DNA from: JBKPRX01 sp046734795
GTDB taxonomy: Bacteria; Actinomycetota; Thermoleophilia; Gaiellales; Gaiellaceae
NCBI GenBank assembly: GCA_046734795.1
Contig: JBKPRX010000022.1
Coordinates: 1-27,281 of the forward strand
Reading direction: 5' to 3'
Length of the DNA: 27,281 nt
Shown: positions 23,170 to 27,281 of the stretch, one piece after another
Numbering within the stretch: the stretch's first letter is position 1
Layout: the number at the start of each line of letters is the position of its first letter
Made by a program: the position numbers and the translations under genes
Notes under the pieces: model-generated
The model's database searches: none
The model's input: the letters and a program-made list of their open reading frames with translations, nothing else
Told to the model about the DNA's origin: nothing

Positions 23170-24437
23170 CGGCCGGCGCGCTGCAGCGCGCGCCAGCGCT
23201 CGACCATCGCGATGCGCTGCATCAGCGTCGGGTGGTTCTCGAAGAGCACGTACTCCGCGAGACCGGGATTCGGCTCCTCGAGCGTCGACGTCGCGAACTT
23301 CTTGAAGAGTGAGATCTGTGCGGCGGGGTCGCGCGCGGCTTGGAGCGCACGCCAGTCGGCCTCGGCCTCTTGATGCCGTGTGATGCCGTTCTCGAGCGGG
23401 ATCGCGAGGACGCTCAGAACGACGAGCACGAACATGCCGAGCGGCACCGCTTCCGGGACGCCCATGCCGCCGCGCCTTCGCGTGACGAGCGCGATCGTGA
23501 ACGCACCCGCGAACGCAAAGAGCGCGTACCAGCCGACTCCCTTCCAGAGGTGCTTGCGCGCAAGGTGCCCGATCTCGTGGGCGAGCACGACGCGGACCTC
23601 GCGATCGCTGAAGCGCCCGTCGAGGAGCGTGTCCCAGAGAACGATGCGCCGACTGGGGCCCATGCCGGCGGCGAATGCGTTCGGCGAATTCGTGACGTCG
23701 CTCACCTTCTCGACGTCGACCGGTGTCGGCGCGAGACCTTCGCGTCTCTCGAGCACGCGTACTTGCGCGGCCAGCTTGCGGTCTGCCAGCCGGTGCTTGT
23801 CGAGCACAAGCCACGGAGTCAGGAAGGTGAAGAGGAAACCGAGGCCGATGAAGACCGCTGCGCCGGGAACCCACCAGCCGTCGCCGAGCCAGCGAGCCAG
23901 TCCCATTACGACGAGGAGCGCGAACGAGATGCCGATGAAGCTCGCGGCGAGTTGCGGCCACGACGAGAACACAAGGTCGACGTAGCTGCCTCGGTCGAGT
24001 CCGTGCCGCTTTGCCCACCAGAACTCGAGGAAGCCGAACGGCAGCTGGCTCAGCCACACGAACGTGAGCCCGATCATCCCAAGCAGCATCCCGGTCCCGA
24101 TCGGTCCCGCCGCCGACTCGCGCATCCAGCGCGCGCCCCAGCGCGCGTACGCCGCGAGGACGGCGACCTGGACGACTATCGAGGCCAGTCCCACCCAGAA
24201 CACGAAGCGCGAGTAGCGCTGCGCGCTGGCGATCGTGGCTTCCGTGAAGTAGCGGTGCTCGTCGACGCCGCCGAGGTGGACGCTGCCGGGCACCGTTGTC
24301 GTTTGCCAGAGGAAGTACGCCGCGATCGAAATTGCGCCGGCCATCACCGCGGCGACGCCGACGATCGTCGCGGTCCTCGCCTGCTTGGACTTCAGCCTGC
24401 GAATGGCGATGTGTCGTCCGGCGGCTCCGCCGGCCAC
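23166..24437 (-). CDS. M48-family membrane zinc protease (Ste24/CAAX-protease-like)
   Basis: A 423-residue integral membrane endopeptidase. Hydrophobic helices occur at about 22-43, 78-97, 112-132, 162-181 and 188-212, with further ones after the catalytic site. The zinc motif is HEIGH (287-291), and the third ligand region is HQEAEADWRAL. Upstream of the zinc site lies the family segment SDVTNSPNAFAAGMGPSRRIVLWDTLL, and near the end comes a NHPTLMQRIAMVERWRAL segment typical of Ste24 relatives. It probably degrades misfolded or specific membrane proteins. The ATG at 24437 starts inside the DUF4389 gene (46-nt overlap); a later ATG would remove the first transmembrane helix. Confidence 0.88.
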   Translation of the reverse strand: MAGGAAGRHIAIRRLKSKQARTATIVGVAAVMAGAISIAAYFLWQTTTVPGSVHLGGVDEHRYFTEATIASAQRYSRFVFWVGLASIVVQVAVLAAYARWGARWMRESAAGPIGTGMLLGMIGLTFVWLSQLPFGFLEFWWAKRHGLDRGSYVDLVFSSWPQLAASFIGISFALLVVMGLARWLGDGWWVPGAAVFIGLGFLFTFLTPWLVLDKHRLADRKLAAQVRVLERREGLAPTPVDVEKVSDVTNSPNAFAAGMGPSRRIVLWDTLLDGRFSDREVRVVLAHEIGHLARKHLWKGVGWYALFAFAGAFTIALVTRRRGGMGVPEAVPLGMFVLVVLSVLAIPLENGITRHQEAEADWRALQAARDPAAQISLFKKFATSTLEEPNPGLAEYVLFENHPTLMQRIAMVERWRALQRAGR

Positions 24438-25741
24438 CCGCTCGCCTCGGGCTCCTCGAGCGGTACGCCGGTGGCGACGAGCGGGCTGGAATGCGGATAG
24501 CGCTCGGTGACGAAGAGCGAGTACGCGTAGAGCTGCGCCGAGTAACGGATCGCGTAGATCCCGACGTTACGAAGGTTGCGGGGCACACGCCCGAGGAAGA
24601 CGCCGGTGAACCACATGAAGATCGCGGAGACGCCTATGGCGTTTCCGAGCGCGCCCGCGATGAAGAACGCGGGGACCCCGAGCAAGGCCCGGAAAGCCGT
24701 CACCCACCGCGACTGTCTCGTGACGGGGGGCAGCTCGACTTCGAGGGGGTACGTGCCATGAGTGCCCGTGAATCCCGGGAACGGGTTCTCGACGAGGTAG
24801 ACGTACGCGCCCAAGTGCGCGGTGTAGCGGACGAACGCCGACGAAAAGCGATGCAGCGACTCGGCCGGCCGGCCGGTGACGAGCGCGACGAACCAGTTCA
24901 CGATCGACACGAACACCATCGCTGTCGCCCAGAGGAGCAGCCAGATGATGTGCGGAATCGCGAGGAAGATCCGGAAGAAGACGGTGAGCCGCGACCGCCG
25001 CAGCTCGTCGCCCGTCGCGGCACGCACCGGATGCTCTTCCCCCGTGAGCGGCGGCGCCGACTTGAGCATCCGCACGGGGTCCGCATCCGGATAGCGCTCG
25101 GTGACGAGCAGAAGATACGCCGCGGTGTGTGCGCCGTAACCCAGCGAGTAGGCGGCCGCGTCCCGCAGGCCGCGCGGCATCCGGCCGCGCGCGAGGCTCG
25201 CGAACCAGCCGAGGATGCCGACAACGGTGATGAGCCCGCCCGTGGAGACGCCGCCGCTGTACTGGCCCGACTTGCCACGGCCCGTGCCGCCGGAGGCACC
25301 TCCGGGCCCACCGAGCGCGAGGCTCAGGATCAACGCCGGCAACGCGAGGAAGAAACGAAACAGCGTCTTCCACCGCGACTGCGGCGCCGGCCCGGGAAGC
25401 CGGACGTCGATCTCGTACGGATCGCTGCCCGTGAAGCCGGGATAGCGGTTCGCGACGAGCCAGACGTACGCGCGAACGTGAACGGCGTAGCGGATGTACT
25501 TCGACAGGAAACTGTGCAGGCTGTCCGCGGGCTTGCCCGTGATGAGTGCAACGAACCAGTTGGCGACCGCGACGAAGAAGACGCCGATCGTCCAGATGAA
25601 CAACCAGATCAAGTGCGGGATCGCGAGCAGCAACCGGAAGAAGACCGTCAACCGGTTCCGCTCCAGGTCGTCGTCGACGACGATGTTGACCGGATGCGTC
25701 GGCTCCGGCGCCGACTCGCCGGGAACGGCCAGCTCGCTCAC
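24392..25741 (-). CDS. DUF4389-family membrane protein with internal duplication
   Basis: A 449-residue multipass protein made of two similar halves (about 17-218 and 237-416). Each half has an A unit (HPV, R-L-T-V-F-F-R, LAIPH-I-W-L, NWFVAL-TG, YPGFTG) and a B unit (QSRW, R-x-x-L-x-x-P, P-R-x-L-R, LLVTERYP or LFVTERYP). The first B unit has a Gly-rich insertion (about 144-168). DUF4389 proteins have no known activity. The tail is proline/glutamate-rich. The GTG at 25741 is chosen because it leaves a normal hydrophilic lead before the first unit; an in-frame ATG at 25783 lies across the divergent gene's start. It overlaps the protease gene and is likely co-expressed with it. Confidence 0.8.
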   Translation of the reverse strand: MSELAVPGESAPEPTHPVNIVVDDDLERNRLTVFFRLLLAIPHLIWLFIWTIGVFFVAVANWFVALITGKPADSLHSFLSKYIRYAVHVRAYVWLVANRYPGFTGSDPYEIDVRLPGPAPQSRWKTLFRFFLALPALILSLALGGPGGASGGTGRGKSGQYSGGVSTGGLITVVGILGWFASLARGRMPRGLRDAAAYSLGYGAHTAAYLLLVTERYPDADPVRMLKSAPPLTGEEHPVRAATGDELRRSRLTVFFRIFLAIPHIIWLLLWATAMVFVSIVNWFVALVTGRPAESLHRFSSAFVRYTAHLGAYVYLVENPFPGFTGTHGTYPLEVELPPVTRQSRWVTAFRALLGVPAFFIAGALGNAIGVSAIFMWFTGVFLGRVPRNLRNVGIYAIRYSAQLYAYSLFVTERYPHSSPLVATGVPLEEPEASGWPAEPPDDTSPFAG

Positions 25742-25769
25742 GCGCGGATCATGACGTACAGGGCCGACG

Positions 25770-25775
25770 TAGACT
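25770..25775 (+). promoter_or_regulatory. -10 element TAGACT of the HD-type phosphohydrolase gene (predicted leaderless)
   Basis: TAGACT, then 6 nt (cggctc), then the ATG at 25782. It is identical to the hexamers before the MBL gene and tRNA-Gln. Confidence 0.45.
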
Positions 25776-25781
25776 CGGCTC

Positions 25782-26660
25782 ATGGCACTCGACCCGGAGA
25801 CCGAGGAGCGGATCGAGCAGCCGGTCGCCGAGGAAGCACAAGAAGAGGCGCGACTATCGCCCGCCGAAGCTGTCGACCGGATGCGCATCCGCGTGCCGGC
25901 TCGCGGCAACCGGAAGCTCCGCACGCTGATCGATCGCGTCAACGAGGACCGACAGCTGAAGGGCTGGTGGCATGCATCGAACGTCAACGCCGTCGTGCGC
26001 CTCGAGATCAACGACCACTCGTGGGTGCACATCCAGATCGTCACGAACATCGCGCTCAAGCTCCTGCGCCAGCTGACGAAGCACCACATCGAGCCGTCGC
26101 TCGTCCGCGACTACGGGATGACTTCCGACGATGCAGAGGTCGTCGTCACGCTCGCCGCGCTCACGCACTGCATCGGCATGTCGATCCACCGCGTCGGCCA
26201 CGAGGACTTCAGCCTCTTCCTCGCCGAGCCGAAGCTGCGCGAGCTGCTCGAGCCGATCTACGACGAGCCGGACCGCACGGTCGTCGTCTCGGAGATCCTC
26301 CAGGCGATCATCAGCCACCGCGCCGACGGCCAGCCGCTCACGATCGAGGCCGGGCTGATCCGGGTCGCGGACGCGCTCGACATGGCAAAGGGCCGCTCGC
26401 GCATCCCGTTCGAGCACGGCCGCGTCTCGATGCACTCGCTCTCGGCTGCCGCAATCGAAGACGTCGTGATCAAGGACGGCACCGACCGCCCGATCCTGAT
26501 CGAGATCCAGATGAACAACTCGTCGGGAATCTTCCAGGTCGACGGTCTGCTGAAGGCGAAGCTCCGCGGCTCGGGCCTCGAGCCGTATGTCGAGGTCGTC
26601 GCGCACATCGACACCGAGGAAGAGAAGCGCCTCGTGCCCGTGTACCGCCTCGAAATCTGA
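25782..26660 (+). CDS. HD-superfamily phosphohydrolase-like protein with HC in place of the HD doublet
   Basis: A 292-residue cytoplasmic protein. After about 30 acidic N-terminal residues comes an HD-type fold: NDHSWVHIQIVTNIALKLL with His83, LTHCIGMSIHRVGHE (128-141), IISHR (His179) and EAGLIRVADALDMAKGRSRIPF with Asp197. A C-terminal domain follows with SLSAAAIEDVVI and MNNSSGIFQVDGLL. The H...HD...H...H...D pattern of the metal site is intact except that the eponymous Asp of the doublet is Cys130. Family members are assumed to be phosphohydrolases with unknown substrates; here catalysis is uncertain. It is divergent from the DUF4389 gene and preceded by a leaderless-type promoter. Confidence 0.8.
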   Translation: MALDPETEERIEQPVAEEAQEEARLSPAEAVDRMRIRVPARGNRKLRTLIDRVNEDRQLKGWWHASNVNAVVRLEINDHSWVHIQIVTNIALKLLRQLTKHHIEPSLVRDYGMTSDDAEVVVTLAALTHCIGMSIHRVGHEDFSLFLAEPKLRELLEPIYDEPDRTVVVSEILQAIISHRADGQPLTIEAGLIRVADALDMAKGRSRIPFEHGRVSMHSLSAAAIEDVVIKDGTDRPILIEIQMNNSSGIFQVDGLLKAKLRGSGLEPYVEVVAHIDTEEEKRLVPVYRLEI

Positions 26661-26685
26661 GCGGGGTGCGCCAAAGAGGCGCCGC

Positions 26686-26691
26686 TAGACT
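26686..26691 (+). promoter_or_regulatory. -10 element TAGACT upstream of tRNA-Gln
   Basis: TAGACT ends 13 nt before the first base of the tRNA, which would give a 5' leader of about 7 nt. No good -35 match is seen. A small GCGCC-AAAGA-GGCGC hairpin lies just upstream, after the HD-type gene, but lacks a T-run. Confidence 0.4.
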
Positions 26692-26704
26692 GTCGCCGTT
26701 CCGC

Positions 26705-26775
26705 TGCGGGGTCGTCTAATGGTAGGACGCCTGACTCTGGATCAGGAAGTTGGGGTTCGAGTCCCTGCCCCGCAG
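26705..26775 (+). tRNA. tRNA-Gln (anticodon CTG)
   Basis: A cloverleaf can be folded by hand. The acceptor TGCGGGG pairs with CCCCGCA (U1-A72 as in bacterial tRNA-Gln). The D arm is GTC-TAATGGTAG-GAC, and the anticodon arm CCTGA-CTCTGGA-TCAGG puts CTG at 34-36, reading CAG. The T arm has loop TTCGAGT, and G73 is the discriminator. CCA is not encoded in full (GCCT follows). The wobble base is C, so this tRNA is not the MnmA substrate; a TTG isoacceptor would be. Confidence 0.95.
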
Positions 26776-26809
26776 CCTCAGCTCGTTGTTACCGCGCGTT
26801 CGACTCGAC

Positions 26810-27241
26810 TCAGACGAGTGCGCGCAGCTCGTTCGTGAGCGCTTCGGCGTCCTCCGGCCGTCCGTGGAGCTGAGCGGGCGTGTTCTGGAACTGCACGATC
26901 CGCCACCTGCCGTTCTCGTTTCTCGCGACGAGCGTCTGGACTGCATTCAGTTCGGGGTTCACGTCGGATTCGCCGGCCGGCACGAGCCCCGCGACGGCGG
27001 CCAGAAGCGCGACCTCGTTGGTGACGATTCGTTCGGCTCTGACCTCGGCGACGTACCTGCCGGTTTCGTGGTCGGCGAAGATCGAGCCAAGGCTCTGCTC
27101 GATTTCCGCGCGGCCGTTCATCTCGCTGCCGTCGAACCCGACGACATAGCCATCGTCGACGAACAGGGCCGCGTAGCCGGCCGCGTCATTGCGGTTCCAT
27201 GCCTCGAGCAGCGCGAAGTACAGACGAGAGACGTCGCCCAT
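26810..27241 (-). CDS. SnoaL/NTF2-like protein (SgcJ/EcaC type)
   Basis: A 143-residue cone-shaped alpha+beta barrel protein of the NTF2-like superfamily. An N-terminal helix (VSRLYFALLEAWNRNDAAGYAALF) leads into DDGYVVGFDGSEMNGRAEIEQSL, then a strand pair ending QTLVARNENGRWRIVQFQNTP. This matches the SgcJ/EcaC/DUF4440-like group, members of which are often stand-alone proteins of unknown substrate. The ATG at 27241 has an AGGAGG ribosome binding site 11 nt upstream. It is convergent with tRNA-Gln. No catalytic residue can be named with confidence. Confidence 0.8.
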   Translation of the reverse strand: MGDVSRLYFALLEAWNRNDAAGYAALFVDDGYVVGFDGSEMNGRAEIEQSLGSIFADHETGRYVAEVRAERIVTNEVALLAAVAGLVPAGESDVNPELNAVQTLVARNENGRWRIVQFQNTPAQLHGRPEDAEALTNELRALV

Positions 27242-27252
27242 TCTCGATCGAG

Positions 27253-27258
27253 CCTCCT
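27253..27258 (-). promoter_or_regulatory. Ribosome binding site AGGAGG of the SnoaL-like gene
   Basis: A perfect AGGAGG lies 11 nt before the ATG at 27241. It shows that leadered, Shine-Dalgarno-dependent genes coexist with the leaderless ones here. Confidence 0.6.
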
Positions 27259-27281
27259 ACCCGCTCCGCCCGACGGCTAAC

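Noticed and set aside
26776..26835. Hairpin after tRNA-Gln as a bidirectional terminator
   Set aside because: ACTCG-N7-CGAGT with outer CGCG pairing exists, but there is no T-run on either strand and it overlaps the end of the SnoaL-like gene.
1..27281. CRISPR array, insertion sequence, prophage or defence island
   Set aside because: No spaced direct repeats, transposase, integrase, or typical defence genes; composition and gene content are uniform housekeeping chromosome.

Overview
The window is a gene-dense, high-GC piece of ordinary bacterial chromosome with no mobile element, CRISPR array or prophage. The order alaS-ruvX-mltG-aroE-aroC, the SigB/SigF-type stress sigma factor, the GC-rich codon use with many GTG starts, and the leaderless-looking starts all suggest an actinobacterium. 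A deep-branching Thermoleophilia/Gaiellales-type lineage is my best guess, but that placement is inference.

Left part (1-4695, minus strand): alaS, ruvX, mltG, aroE and aroC form one operon whose junctions overlap or nearly touch. It joins tRNA charging, Holliday-junction resolution, peptidoglycan strand termination and the shikimate pathway. Divergent from it (4754-6099, plus) are a D-Ala-D-Ala carboxypeptidase and a small ABM-fold protein. The two divergent first genes both begin about where transcription should start.

6092-9563 (minus): mnmA carries a cysteine-free NifU/IscU-like N-terminal extension. A DUF948-like membrane protein, a degenerate RsbW-like anti-sigma factor and the sigma factor follow, and the cluster ends in a decayed methyltransferase pseudogene. 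A 222-bp non-coding stretch (9564-9785) upstream of mnmA holds a strong hairpin/terminator, a perfect 8+8 inverted repeat and further pairing potential.

9786-15579 (minus): an MBL-fold hydrolase, hisS and aspS are followed by a lineage-type envelope cluster (coiled-coil protein, proline-rich membrane protein, RlpA-like double-psi barrel protein).

15619-18544: short convergent or divergent single genes: cupin, small membrane protein, glutamate formimidoyltransferase, a family-4-like Fe-S uracil-DNA glycosylase and a methyltransferase. 18581-23169 (plus): a heterodimeric ABC exporter with one degenerate ATP site, then a multipass membrane protein. 23166-25741 (minus): an M48 membrane protease and a duplicated DUF4389 membrane protein. 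25782-27241: an HD-type phosphohydrolase whose HD doublet reads HC, tRNA-Gln(CTG), and an NTF2/SnoaL-like protein.

I did not find a convincing new defence or mobile system. The points most worth a second look are the MnmA fusion, the intergenic RNA candidate upstream of it, the HD-to-HC phosphohydrolase, the degenerate anti-sigma factor, and the recurrent TANNNT-N6/7-start architecture.
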